Positions 27,392-35,926 of a stretch of DNA of 50,887 bases are shown piece after piece. Each line of letters begins with the position of its first letter. The stretch's first letter is position 1. Source of the DNA: Mediterranea massiliensis (GTDB lineage Bacteria; Bacteroidota; Bacteroidia; Bacteroidales; Bacteroidaceae); assembly GCF_900128475.1 (NCBI RefSeq), contig NZ_LT635839.1, forward strand, positions 63,578-114,464, read 5' to 3'. The position numbers and the translations under genes were made by a program. Below the pieces are notes generated by a model, which was not told where the DNA came from, did no database searches, and saw only the letters and a list, made by a program, of their open reading frames with translations.

Positions 27392-27874
27392 CCCCAGCAG
27401 TCCTGCACAAGCATCCTCCAGCAGGTCGAGCACATACTCGAAGCCGTCGGCACCGCCGTAATAGGGGTCGGGCACGTGGTCGGCATGGGTAAAGCGGGTG
27501 CAATAGTCGGTCATGCGCCGGATTTTCCGCTCGGCCTCCACGGAGGGGGCACGTTCCTTCAGGTCCTCGATGTTGCGGTCATCCATGCCGATGATGAGGT
27601 CGAAGTCCTCGAAATCGCTGGTGCGGACGGGGCGCGAACGGTGCACGAGGTCGTAACCGCGGCGGGCGGCATGGGCACGCATCCGCGGGTCGGGCAGTTC
27701 GCCCTGATGGTAACTCAGGATACCGGCGGAGTCTATCACGAACTCATCGGCCAGTCCGGCCTCCTCCACCAGATGCTTCATCACGCCTTCGGCCGAAGAA
27801 GAACGGCAAATATTACCCAGGCAGACGAACAGGATGCGATGCTTTTTCGGGGTTTTCAGGTCTTTACTTTCCAT
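27371..27874 (-). CDS. Low-molecular-weight protein-tyrosine phosphatase
   Basis: A 167-residue protein with the P loop CLGNICRSSSAEGVMKHL (CX5R) near the N-terminus and the general-acid loop VPDPYYGGADGFEYVLDLL. It removes phosphate from tyrosine, or possibly from other small substrates. The final residues ELRMEN and the stop codon are encoded by the right arm of the intergenic inverted repeat, so the C-terminus was probably altered by repeat insertion. Convergent with the membrane protein gene. Confidence 0.93.
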   Translation of the reverse strand: MESKDLKTPKKHRILFVCLGNICRSSSAEGVMKHLVEEAGLADEFVIDSAGILSYHQGELPDPRMRAHAARRGYDLVHRSRPVRTSDFEDFDLIIGMDDRNIEDLKERAPSVEAERKIRRMTDYCTRFTHADHVPDPYYGGADGFEYVLDLLEDACAGLLGELRMEN

Positions 27875-27973
27875 ATAGTTTTATAATTGTCAAATAAAAT
27901 CATTATTCGCCCAGATAAGGCTCCGACAGCCGTCAGAACCGCTCTCAGGCGGAGGTATCGGAATGTTTGAGAT

Positions 27974-28066
27974 ATTCGGCCCCTATGTTTCAAACATTCG
28001 GCCTCTATGTTTCAATCATAAGGGGGTCGGGGTTGAAACCTAAGGAGGTCGCAGTTAAAACCTCTC
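27974..28066. repeat. Two pairs of 22-bp repeats
   Basis: ATTCGGCCCCTATGTTTCAA plus two bases (27974-27995) is repeated at 27996-28017 with two changes. A second pair follows with the same 22-bp period: GGGGTCGGGGTTGAAACCTA (28023 on) and GAGGTCGCAGTTAAAACCTC (28045 on), less well conserved. AATGTTTGA at 27962-27970 also pairs with TCAAACATT inside the first pair. There are too few units for a CRISPR array and no unique spacers. Confidence 0.6.
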
Positions 28067-28196
28067 GATATATCTGTCAAAAAAAATAATAAGACGAATA
28101 CTGCGTCATCCCGACCTTGAGCCGGAATCCACAACTACACGAACAATCGGCAGACTATGGGGAGGATGTCTCAAAATGAGGTGGGGCTATTTAACT

Positions 28197-28377
28197 GAGG
28201 CTGTCTCAAAATTAAAAACAGAGATAAGTTTACTTACAATTTATAAGCTACAACATAAAAACCTCCTGCTTTTAGTCCTATAATTGCAATAAATAAGGGC
28301 TAAAGCAGGAGGCTTTTTATTACTAAGTTTCAATCTGTAAGATTATTACTTTTGAATTTCTATTTTGAGACAGCCTC
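28197..28377. mobile_element. 181-bp MITE-like element
   Basis: The ends GAGGCTGTCTCAAAAT (28197-28212) and its perfect complement (28362-28377) are 16-bp terminal inverted repeats of the kind that end Bacteroidota insertion sequences. The interior has no coding capacity but contains a strong hairpin with T runs on both sides. A 15/16 copy of the end sequence lies 35 bp upstream at 28162-28177. No target duplication is obvious. Confidence 0.75.
28262..28318. terminator. Bidirectional terminator inside the MITE
   Basis: CCTCCTGCTTTTAGTCC pairs with GGGCTAAAGCAGGAGG (one bulge). The plus strand continues CTTTTTATT and the minus strand ends in TTTTT, so both directions have a terminator form. 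Confidence 0.7.
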
Positions 28378-28391
28378 TGCCCAAAGGGCAG

Positions 28392-28485
28392 GGTGGTAGG
28401 TTTTCGCGAAATGCTATCAATCAACGTGTTATGTTTTCGCCTACCACCTCCCCCTATCGGGTACTCCTCCTTCCAGAAGGAGGAG
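28392..28485. repeat. Hairpins between MITE and PHP gene
   Basis: GGTGGTAGG (28392-28400) pairs with CCTACCACC (28440-28448), and CTCCTCCTTC (28464-28473) with GAAGGAGGAG (28476-28485) around two bases. The second is downstream of the minus-strand PHP gene and could act in its 3' end. Confidence 0.5.
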
Positions 28486-28550
28486 AGCCGCAGATACCTC
28501 TATTTGGAGACATCCCCGAAAAACGGTAACGCTTCTTCTTTTTTTGAGCC

Positions 28551-29273
28551 TCACTTTGTCAGCCCGATTCCCACATACTCCTCGAACTGCCGCACGTCGG
28601 AATTCAGAATCAGTGCCTCGGGGAAGTCGGCCTCCCGAACCAGTTCGAGCACGTATTCGTAGTTGGCGATGTCGAACGAGATGTGGGCGTCGCTGCCCAG
28701 GATGACGGGCACTTCATACTGCTTGCACAGACGGAGGATTTCCAGGTTGTTGGGGCGGGCCTCCTCCTTGTGGCGACAGGGCTTCAGAGAGCTGTTGTTG
28801 ATTTCGAGCAGTGTGTGGTGCTCCTTCGCCGCCCGGACAAGGGGTTCGAACAGCAGGCGGGCCGTACCGTCGCCGGGATGGCTGATGATGTGGATGTAGG
28901 GGTTGGCTATCACGCGCAGCAGGCCCTGTGTGTTCTCCTCGGGCGTGCCCGGCTGGTAGCACAGCGAATGGATGCCGGCAATGCGCAGGTCGAGCTTCTC
29001 CATATAACTCTCGTCAAGGTCGAGCCGCCCCGTCGTATCAAGGATGTTGATTTCCGCTCCCAGCAGCAGGTCTATCCCATACATGCGGCGGGGCACGACG
29101 TGCAGGTTGCGGAAGTAAATCAGGTCGCAGGTGCCGGGGATGCCGGGCGTATGCTCGGTGATGCCCAGCAATTCCAGTCCCTTGTCGGCCGCGGCCTGCG
29201 CCATCTCCTGCAGGGTGCTGAAGGCATGCCCGCTGGCCAGGGTGTGCGTGTGTACGTCTAATGCTATTTTCAT
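28551..29273 (-). CDS. PHP-domain phosphatase (YcdX-like)
   Basis: A 240-residue PHP-family metal-dependent hydrolase. Metal-binding motifs appear in order: ALDVHTHTLASGH, LGITEHTPG, LLGAEINI, IAGIHSLC, IHIISHPGDG, and VILGSDAHIS. The family includes phosphatases of small phosphate esters and the PHP domain of DNA polymerases; the stand-alone size fits YcdX-type phosphatases. It follows priA by 24 bp on the same strand. Its substrate is not known. Confidence 0.9.
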   Translation of the reverse strand: MKIALDVHTHTLASGHAFSTLQEMAQAAADKGLELLGITEHTPGIPGTCDLIYFRNLHVVPRRMYGIDLLLGAEINILDTTGRLDLDESYMEKLDLRIAGIHSLCYQPGTPEENTQGLLRVIANPYIHIISHPGDGTARLLFEPLVRAAKEHHTLLEINNSSLKPCRHKEEARPNNLEILRLCKQYEVPVILGSDAHISFDIANYEYVLELVREADFPEALILNSDVRQFEEYVGIGLTK

Positions 29274-29297
29274 ATTTGTATTCGTATATATATGATG

Positions 29298-31763
29298 CTA
29301 CATCGGGTCGACATCGTAATAGACGATGAGCGACTTGAAACGGTCTTCGGCCACCATCTCGCGCTGCACCTGCACCAGCAGCTGGCGGGCACGGGCCATG
29401 GGAGCGTTGACTTCTATCTTGAGGACAATCTTGCGGATGAACAGCGTCTGTATGCGGGCCACGGGCGGTTTGTCGGGGCCCAGCACCCGTGCGCCGAAGA
29501 CGGCACGCAGCTTGGCGGCCATGGTTTGCGCCATGACGTCGAGCAGCTGCTCGTTGCGGTGCTTTAGGTAAACATATACCAAGCGGTAGTAGGGCGGATA
29601 GCGGAACAGCTGCCGCTCGGCCAGCTGCCCGGATACCATTCCCTCGAAATCGTTGTGCATCACCTGCGGGATAATGGGATGGTCGATGCTCTTGGTCTGC
29701 AGCACCACCCGCCCGCGCTTGTTCTTGCGCCCGGCCCGCCCGGCCACCTGTGCCATGAGCTGGAAGGCACGCTCGTAGGCGCGGAAGTCGGGATAGTTCA
29801 TCATGGTGTCGGCATTGAGGATGCCCACCACGCTGACGTGGTCGAAGTCCAGCCCCTTGGATACCATCTGCGTGCCGATAAGGATATCCGTCCGTCCCTG
29901 CTGGAAGTCGTGGATGATGCGTTCGTAGGCCGTCCGGGTACGGGTGGTGTCCAGGTCCATGCGGGCCACGCGGGCCTCTGGGAAGATGGCCTTCACATCG
30001 TCTTCAATCTTCTCCGTGCCGAAGCCACGGTTGCGCAGGTCCACCCCCTCGCAGGCGGGACACCGGCGGGGCACGGGCTGCGTGTAGCCGCAGTAATGGC
30101 AGGTGAGCTGGTTGAGTCCCTTATGATAGGTAAGGCTGACGTCGCAGTTCTTGCACTTCGGCACCCAGCCGCACGTGTGGCACTCGATCATCGGCGCGAA
30201 GCCGCGGCGGTTCTGGAAGAGAATGACCTGTTCCTTCTGCTCCAGCGCCTCGCGCACGTATTGCAGCAGCAGGGGCGAGAAGGGACCGTTCATTCGCTTC
30301 TTGCGCTGCAGCTCCTTGATGTCGACCGGAATGATTTCGGGCAGCTGGATTTCCTTGTACCGTTCCTTCAGCTCCACCAAGGCATACTTGCCGCCCTCGG
30401 TGGCATTGTACCAGCTCTCCACGCTGGGCGTAGCGGTGCCCAGCAAAGTCTTGGCCCCGCACATGGAGGCCAGCACGATGGCCGCGTTGCGGGCGTGGTA
30501 ACGGGGAGCGGGGTCCTGCTGCTTGTAGGTATTCTCGTGCTCCTCGTCGACGATGACCAGTCCCAGCCTCCGGAAGGGCAGGAAGAGAGACGAGCGTACG
30601 CCGAGGATAATGTCATAGGGTTCCTGGGAGAGCTGCTTCTGCCACACCTCCACCCGCTCGGCGTCGGGGAACTTGGAATGGTAGATGCCCAGCCGGCTGC
30701 CGAAGACCCACTTCAGGCGTTCGGTAATCTGGGTGGTCAGGGCGATTTCGGGCAGCAGATAGAGCACCTGCCTGCCCTGCCGGAGGGCCTCATCAATGAG
30801 GTGGATATAGATTTCGGTCTTGCCGCTGGACGTGACGCCGTGGAGCAGGCAGACATTCTTCTCGCGGAACGATGCCCAGATTTCGTCGAGGGCGCGCTGC
30901 TGGTGGACGTTCAGTTCATTGAGGGGCTGCAAGGCCTGCGAAACGGTCTCGAGCCGCCCCACTTCCTGGTGATAGACCTCGAACACGCCCCGGTCCACCA
31001 GCCCGCCGAACACGGCAGGTGTGGCGCCCGAGCGTTTCAGCAGTTCGGCTTTGGACACTTCCCTGACCGTCTGCCCACCCAGGCAGCCGGAGAGTTCGAT
31101 GTACTTCATCAGCAGGTCCAGCTGCTTGGGCGCCCGTCGTTGCAGTTCGTCGAAGAAGAAGTGCAGCCGCCGTTCGCTGCGCGCCGCTTCGGTAAGACGC
31201 ACGCGTGTCTCGGTCTTGGGCTTGTAGGTTCGCTTCAGCTCTTCCTTCACAAAAAGGGCGTCTTTCTCAAGCAGTGACTTCACCACGGCGAGGATGTTCT
31301 TCAGCCCACTGTCCTTCTCCAGCCGGGTCACCGTCTGTTCGGGCTCGGCGGCCAGCAGGTCGAGCACCTTCTGTTCGCGTTCGGACAGCGGCTCCGTGGC
31401 TTCAAAGTCGGGGTTGTACTCCACCACCGTTTCGCTCTCCAGCTTCAGCCCCGAAGGCAAGGCCGCCTTATAGACGTCGCCCTGCGTGCAGAGGTAATAG
31501 TCGGCCAGCCACTCCCAGAACCGGAACTGCAGGGGCAGCAGGATGGGCTGCCCGTCGAGCACAGCCGACACCTCCTTCACCTCGTAGTCCTGCGGCTTCA
31601 GGTAGTGGACGTTGCGCACGATGCCCGTGTAGTACTTCTTCTTGCCGAAGGGCACCACCACCCGGCAGCCGATCTGCACCTCCGCGTCCATTCCGGACGG
31701 CAGGGCATACGTGAAACAGGCATGCAGAGGCAAGGGCAATATGACGTCGACAAACTTTTCCAT
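29298..31763 (-). CDS. priA: Primosomal replication protein N' (PriA helicase)
   Basis: An 821-residue PriA from the start MEKFVDVILPLPL; the longer frame (31802) starts upstream of the -7 box. It has the N-terminal 3'-OH-binding domain, Walker A GVTSSGKTEIYIH, the DEEH box (LVIVDEEHENTYKQQ), GTATPSVESW, the zinc-binding cysteines (CHTCGWVPKCKNCDVSL, CHYCGY, CPACEG), and helicase motifs V-VI with GTQMVSKGLDF and QVAGRAGRK. It restarts stalled replication forks. It is followed by the PHP gene. The promoter places transcription almost at the start codon. Confidence 0.96.
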   Translation of the reverse strand: MEKFVDVILPLPLHACFTYALPSGMDAEVQIGCRVVVPFGKKKYYTGIVRNVHYLKPQDYEVKEVSAVLDGQPILLPLQFRFWEWLADYYLCTQGDVYKAALPSGLKLESETVVEYNPDFEATEPLSEREQKVLDLLAAEPEQTVTRLEKDSGLKNILAVVKSLLEKDALFVKEELKRTYKPKTETRVRLTEAARSERRLHFFFDELQRRAPKQLDLLMKYIELSGCLGGQTVREVSKAELLKRSGATPAVFGGLVDRGVFEVYHQEVGRLETVSQALQPLNELNVHQQRALDEIWASFREKNVCLLHGVTSSGKTEIYIHLIDEALRQGRQVLYLLPEIALTTQITERLKWVFGSRLGIYHSKFPDAERVEVWQKQLSQEPYDIILGVRSSLFLPFRRLGLVIVDEEHENTYKQQDPAPRYHARNAAIVLASMCGAKTLLGTATPSVESWYNATEGGKYALVELKERYKEIQLPEIIPVDIKELQRKKRMNGPFSPLLLQYVREALEQKEQVILFQNRRGFAPMIECHTCGWVPKCKNCDVSLTYHKGLNQLTCHYCGYTQPVPRRCPACEGVDLRNRGFGTEKIEDDVKAIFPEARVARMDLDTTRTRTAYERIIHDFQQGRTDILIGTQMVSKGLDFDHVSVVGILNADTMMNYPDFRAYERAFQLMAQVAGRAGRKNKRGRVVLQTKSIDHPIIPQVMHNDFEGMVSGQLAERQLFRYPPYYRLVYVYLKHRNEQLLDVMAQTMAAKLRAVFGARVLGPDKPPVARIQTLFIRKIVLKIEVNAPMARARQLLVQVQREMVAEDRFKSLIVYYDVDPM

Positions 31764-31771
31764 AGATGCGG

Positions 31772-31803
31772 CAAAGATACGACTTATCTGAAGACAGTGC
31801 AAA
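31772..31803 (-). promoter_or_regulatory. Promoter of priA, likely leaderless
   Basis: Minus strand TTTG (31800-31803), 20 nt, TATCTTTG (31772-31779). Only eight bases separate the -7 box from the ATG at 31763, so the mRNA should begin at or just before the start codon. Confidence 0.8.
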
Positions 31804-31867
31804 AAAAAGCGCCGCCCATCCGAAGACGAGCGGCACCACTCTGATAAAATAATCCCTCTAACTTTTA

Positions 31868-32515
31868 TCAGAAAATATATGCTACAGAAATCTGCCAGGT
31901 CTTGGTCTTGCCGCCAAGAATATCCTCGCCGATGGCCTCCAGGGCCTTGCCTGCCGAGAAGCTGTCGCCCAGCGGAATCTGATAGTTAAAGCCTACCTGC
32001 AGATGTTTTACCAGCTTGACACCGGCACCGACGTTGATGCCGACCTGCGTTTTCTTTGAATCAATCAAGTCATCACCATTCAGAGACTGTCCGAAACCTT
32101 TCAAGTCCATGTCCTTGAAATTAAAGAAGAAATCGGGACCTGCGGCTACATAAATACCCAAAAGGCTTCCCAAACCGATAGTATACTTCAGGTTAATGGG
32201 AATTTCAATACCCTGTTGCCGGGCATCCAACGACAATCCGTCGGAACCGTCCGTCACATCGTATTTCTTGCCGCGTTGCGAATACATCACTGCTGCATCC
32301 ACACCCAATCCGGCTACGGGAATCGTTATTTCAGCCATCGGGCCGATGAAGAAACCGGCGCTATTGTCCTTGTTTCCTTCATATCCGCCTTTCCAATCAA
32401 TCTTGGACATGTTCACACCGCCTTTGACACCCCACTTCAAGAGCTGGGCCTGTGCAGGCGTAGCCAATGCCAAGCAGCATACGGCCACCAACAAAATACT
32501 AAAAACCTTTTTCAT
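31868..32515 (-). CDS. Outer membrane beta-barrel protein
   Basis: Starting MKKVFSILLVAVCCLALATP, 215 residues; an ATG three codons upstream (32524) is equally possible. The signal peptide ends at AQA-Q. The mature protein has alternating beta strands (KWGVKGGVNMSKIDW, FIGPMAEITIPVAGLG, VGINVGAGVKLVKHLQVGF) and ends in a C-terminal aromatic residue (WQISVAYIF), as in small 'porin family'/OMP_b-brl barrels. Function unknown. Upstream on the minus strand is TATATTTG (32540-32547), a plausible -7 box. Confidence 0.88.
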   Translation of the reverse strand: MKKVFSILLVAVCCLALATPAQAQLLKWGVKGGVNMSKIDWKGGYEGNKDNSAGFFIGPMAEITIPVAGLGVDAAVMYSQRGKKYDVTDGSDGLSLDARQQGIEIPINLKYTIGLGSLLGIYVAAGPDFFFNFKDMDLKGFGQSLNGDDLIDSKKTQVGINVGAGVKLVKHLQVGFNYQIPLGDSFSAGKALEAIGEDILGGKTKTWQISVAYIF

Positions 32516-32613
32516 AATCTTCATTTTTTAAGTTTTGGGCAAATATATGTAAAATATTCCATAAAAAGCGCACAATTTAGCAGAAAACATGCTACATTTG
32601 CACCGCCGAACAA

Positions 32614-32700
32614 GGAAAGATGCCGGAGTGGTCGATCGGGCCGCACTCGAAATGCGGTGAACGGGCAACTGTTCCCAGGGTTCGAATCCCTGTCTTTCCG
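32614..32700 (+). tRNA. tRNA-Ser(CGA)
   Basis: An 87-nt class II tRNA: acceptor GGAAAGA / TCTTTCC, anticodon loop CTCGAAA with CGA, long variable arm, T arm GGTTCGAATCC. A -7 box TACATTTG (32593-32600) lies 13 nt upstream and a terminator follows. Confidence 0.96.
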
Positions 32701-32705
32701 CTCAG

Positions 32706-32747
32706 AAAGGATGTAAATCTTACCATAGGTTTGCATCCTTTTCTTTA
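32706..32747 (+). terminator. Terminator of tRNA-Ser(CGA)
   Basis: AAAGGATGTAAA (32706-32717) pairs with TTTGCATCCTTT (32730-32741, one G-U type mismatch), followed by a T-rich stretch. Confidence 0.8.
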
Positions 32748-32825
32748 TTAAAGAACACTCTACGCCCCGACAATGTTCAAAAAGAACAAGGAAAACGACA
32801 AGGGCTTCCCATGAACTGACTGCTT

Positions 32826-33329
32826 ATGATACAAATCAGAAAAACCCGGATGGAAGACATGAACCGCCTGATGGACATCTTCGAACAAGGCAAACGCATC
32901 ATGCGGAAAAGCGGCAACCTGAAGCAATGGACGGGCGGATACCCCAGCCGCGAACTGGTAACGAAAGACATCGAAGCCGGGCACAGCTACGTGTGCCTGA
33001 ACGAAAAGGGGGACATCATCGGCACCTTCACCTTCATTCCGGGCAAGGACCCTACATACGCCCGCATCTACGACGGCCAGTGGCTGGACGACGAACAGCC
33101 CTACGCCACCATACACCGGCTGGCCAGCACGGAAGACAGCCACGGCGTGGCTGCCGCCTGCCTGGAGTGGTGCTACACGCAGATACAGAACCTGCGGGCC
33201 GACACCCACCGCGACAACCACATCCTGCAACACATTCTGCAAAAGCATGGTTTCCGCTACTGCGGCATCATCTATCTGATGAACGGCGACGAACGACTGG
33301 CGTACCAGAAGATTAGCGGTGAGCGGTGA
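32826..33329 (+). CDS. GNAT-family N-acetyltransferase
   Basis: A 167-residue acetyltransferase with the GNAT fold: N-terminal MIQIRKTRMEDMNRLMDIFE, the central strand GTFTFIPGKDPTY, IHRLAS before the acetyl-CoA loop, a partner of the usual R/Q-x-x-G-x-G/A loop replaced by EDSHGVAAACLEW, and LQKHGFRYCGIIYL near the end. The substrate is unknown. The last residues ISGER and the stop codon are encoded by the hairpin repeat that starts at 33313. Confidence 0.85.
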   Translation: MIQIRKTRMEDMNRLMDIFEQGKRIMRKSGNLKQWTGGYPSRELVTKDIEAGHSYVCLNEKGDIIGTFTFIPGKDPTYARIYDGQWLDDEQPYATIHRLASTEDSHGVAAACLEWCYTQIQNLRADTHRDNHILQHILQKHGFRYCGIIYLMNGDERLAYQKISGER

Positions 33330-33373
33330 GTGGTGAGCGGTCAGTACATACCTGCTAACCGCTAACCACTAAC
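33313..33373. repeat. Hairpin repeat, GCGGTGAGTGG family (copy 2)
   Basis: TTAGCGGTGAGCGGTGAG and the following TGGTGAGCGGTCAG face GCTAACCGCTAACCACTAAC on the other side, an imperfect stem built from the same 7-base words as the element at 20795. It lies between convergent genes and contributes the stop codons of both. Confidence 0.75.
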
Positions 33374-35801
33374 AACAATACCTCTTCTTCAGTTCCTCCA
33401 CCGAGGTACCGGTGAAATAGTCTTCTATAAAGTCCCAACGACGGTCGTCACTCAGGCGGTCGGTACCGAAAAACATCGAGAACAGCTCGATCTGCTCCTG
33501 GAAGATGCGTTCGTTGGCATCGAGAATCAGGTTGCGATAACCGTCGGAAGCCGCCAGCTGTTCCAAGGCTTCCACATCGTTGAAGCGCACGTGGACACAC
33601 GGCGTGCCTCCTCCCGCCACACTGAACGACAGCCCTCCCAACATGGAAAGCAGGTTGAGCAGCATGTTCAAGTCGGAGAAAGGCGTGCAATAGAATTCCA
33701 GCCGGTCGCCCTTATGCCCCGTGATGCGCTGGGCAAACAGTTTCTGGTAGCGCGACAGCAACAAGTCGAAACCGCGGGTCACGGTAAACGACAGCTCGTT
33801 GGATTCCTTCTTCTGACTGCTGATGTAGCTGACGCTGCGTCCCTCTTCCGTACGGCTCTCGAGCAGGGAGCCAATGAAGCGCTTGGCCGAACGGACGTCC
33901 ATCGCATGTTCGGCAAAGACGGCACGCAGGGCTTCTTCGTCAAAGCGGCCCTTGGTCTTCAACAAAGCCGTCTTCAGCAGCGTGACCAGGCTCTTGAACA
34001 ATTCGTCCATGCGGCGGCGGAGCGTGTCGGCATCCTCCTTCAGCAGCACCTCGTGCTTGCCGACAGCCACAGGACGCGCGCCCTCGCACAGCGTACCGTT
34101 GTTCAGCTTCTGCTTGAACTCCTTGTAGCCCAACTCGGGGAAACGCTCTTCCCACAGGCGATCGAGACGGGCCAGGTAGACATTCTCCTCGCCTGCCACC
34201 GGAGTCAGGTAGGCAGCATACTCGCGGGCAAAGGCGTCGCCCGTCTTGTCCTGCACATAGCCCTCCACCAGCAGATTCTGCGGACTGACTTCCAGCAGAC
34301 GCGCGCCGAAACGTTTCTGGATATCTTCCTCCAGCCACAGCAGGGCGGTCTTCACAAACTGCCCCAGCTCGGTTTCGTATTCCAGCTTGTTCTTCGTGCG
34401 GGGCAGTTTCACGACAAACTCGAAGTCGGAGAGCGACACCAGCATCTCAGGCTTCCGGCCCTTCATGTGGTACACCTCGACGAGCTTTTGCAGGATCAGT
34501 GCCAGCTGCTCCTGCGCGATGGCTCCCGTCTGGTGCAGACGGTTCATGTAGTAGAAGTCGCGCTCGTGGAAGTCGGTCGCCGAAATGCCCTGCACGGACG
34601 CGTCGCGGGCGGCACGCCCGATTTCCTGCACGTAGTCGACAAACGTGCTCGACGGGGCCACGTGGTAGACGCGGTCGATGTCACTGATGTCCACGCCCAT
34701 ACCGAAAGCCTTGGTGGCCACGATGAGCCGCTTGCTGCCGTCCTTGAAGGCATCCACGATGGCCGCCTTCTGCACCTTGTCCTTCTTGCCGTAATAGGAG
34801 GCCACCAGCGGCCAGTCGGCGGGCTTCACCCACGACTTGATGCGCATGTCGATGCCACCGGCAAAGGGATAGTAGAGCAGCGTCTTGTGTCCGTCCAGAT
34901 AGTCGTCCACCCGGGCAGAGACCGCACGCTGCTTGGCCTTGTCGTAGGTTTCCCCTTCCTGCAGCTGCAACTGACGGATGTCAAAGCCGATGTTGCTGCG
35001 CTTCACCGTACCGATGTAGAGCACACAGGGCTCCATCTGCAACGAGCGTACCGTCTCGAAGACCATGTCGTTGTCGCCCGCCGGATTCCACACCGCCGTG
35101 GCCGTCAGGGCAAACAGCGGGAAGGTATAGCCCAGCGTCTGCTTCAAGCCGGCCAGATAGCGTCCCAGGAACCAGTAGTCCACACGGAACTCCTTGCCCC
35201 AGGTGGTCACGGTATGGGCCTCGTCGACCACCACCAGCCCGATGTGCCGGTCGCCCACAAAGTGGCGGATGTCATACGACAGCAACAGCTCGGGCGACAG
35301 GTAGAACAGGTCCACCTCCCCCTCGCGCACCCGGCGGTACACCTCGGCCTTCTGCTCGGGCGACAGGTCGGACGAAGCATAGGCCACACGCCCGTAGCCC
35401 TGATCCTGCAGGCTCTCCACCTGGTCCACAATCAGCGCCTTCAGCGGCGACACTACCAGCGTGAGCGTCCCGTAGCGCCGGCCCAGATAGATGGCCGGCA
35501 ACTGGAAGAGCAGCGACTTGCCCGATCCCGTAGGTGCCGTCAGCAGGAGATTGTCGGGACTGCCGCCCGATTCCCCAAGTCCTTTCTCGGCCTCGCGCGC
35601 CACGTGCTCGATGAGTTGCCCCTGCGAGAGGGTGGTCGTCTCCTTTCCCTTGAACAGGTCGTCGTATATCTCCAGCTCGCGAAACTGGGTGTAGCCATAA
35701 ATCTCGCCCAACAGCGCGCCGATCTCCTCGCGGCAGGCTTCAGGCACCCGGCGTTCCTTCAGCCCGGGCAAACGGTATGTTTCGTTTTCCTGTGTATCCA
35801 T
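33369..35801 (-). CDS. RecQ-like superfamily 2 DNA helicase, atypical
   Basis: An 810-residue helicase. Walker A is LLTAPTGSGKSLLFQLPAIY, the DExH box VVVDEAHTVTTWG, and motifs V-VI include VATKAFGMGVDISDIDRVYH and YVQEIGRAARD. This order is that of RecQ, but the usual RecQ-Ct zinc cysteines and an HRDC domain are not visible, and the long C-terminal half (from about residue 440) has no recognised domain. It may take part in repair or in defence. The start has a clear ribosome-binding site (AGGAGGA, six bases before ATG). Its stop codon TAG lies in the hairpin repeat. Confidence 0.85.
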   Translation of the reverse strand: MDTQENETYRLPGLKERRVPEACREEIGALLGEIYGYTQFRELEIYDDLFKGKETTTLSQGQLIEHVAREAEKGLGESGGSPDNLLLTAPTGSGKSLLFQLPAIYLGRRYGTLTLVVSPLKALIVDQVESLQDQGYGRVAYASSDLSPEQKAEVYRRVREGEVDLFYLSPELLLSYDIRHFVGDRHIGLVVVDEAHTVTTWGKEFRVDYWFLGRYLAGLKQTLGYTFPLFALTATAVWNPAGDNDMVFETVRSLQMEPCVLYIGTVKRSNIGFDIRQLQLQEGETYDKAKQRAVSARVDDYLDGHKTLLYYPFAGGIDMRIKSWVKPADWPLVASYYGKKDKVQKAAIVDAFKDGSKRLIVATKAFGMGVDISDIDRVYHVAPSSTFVDYVQEIGRAARDASVQGISATDFHERDFYYMNRLHQTGAIAQEQLALILQKLVEVYHMKGRKPEMLVSLSDFEFVVKLPRTKNKLEYETELGQFVKTALLWLEEDIQKRFGARLLEVSPQNLLVEGYVQDKTGDAFAREYAAYLTPVAGEENVYLARLDRLWEERFPELGYKEFKQKLNNGTLCEGARPVAVGKHEVLLKEDADTLRRRMDELFKSLVTLLKTALLKTKGRFDEEALRAVFAEHAMDVRSAKRFIGSLLESRTEEGRSVSYISSQKKESNELSFTVTRGFDLLLSRYQKLFAQRITGHKGDRLEFYCTPFSDLNMLLNLLSMLGGLSFSVAGGGTPCVHVRFNDVEALEQLAASDGYRNLILDANERIFQEQIELFSMFFGTDRLSDDRRWDFIEDYFTGTSVEELKKRYCC

Positions 35802-35833
35802 GATATTCCTCCTGGAACCTTTAAAGACAGAAA

Positions 35834-35875
35834 AGGGCCGTCTGTCAGCTCTCGATCAAGCCGTCAGACTGCCCT
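35834..35875 (-). terminator. Probable terminator after the DUF2795 gene
   Basis: AGGGCAGTCTG and CAGACGGCCCT form an imperfect 11-bp stem, followed on the minus strand by TTTTCTG. It would end the transcript of the DUF2795 gene before the helicase. Confidence 0.45.
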
Positions 35876-35926
35876 TCTTATTCTCTATCCAGCCTGTAAG
35901 CAGGCTTCTTCTGATTACTACGTACA

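Larger units (their letters stand above)
27875..28550. other. 676-bp intergenic region without genes
   Basis: No convincing reading frame. It holds, left to right, two pairs of 22-bp repeats (27974-28066), a stray inverted-repeat end (28162-28177), a MITE-like element with a terminator (28197-28377), and two further hairpins (28392-28448 and 28464-28485). Confidence 0.7.

Noticed and set aside
27962..28066. Possible CRISPR array
   Set aside because: Only two conserved 22-bp units with no spacers and no cas genes nearby.
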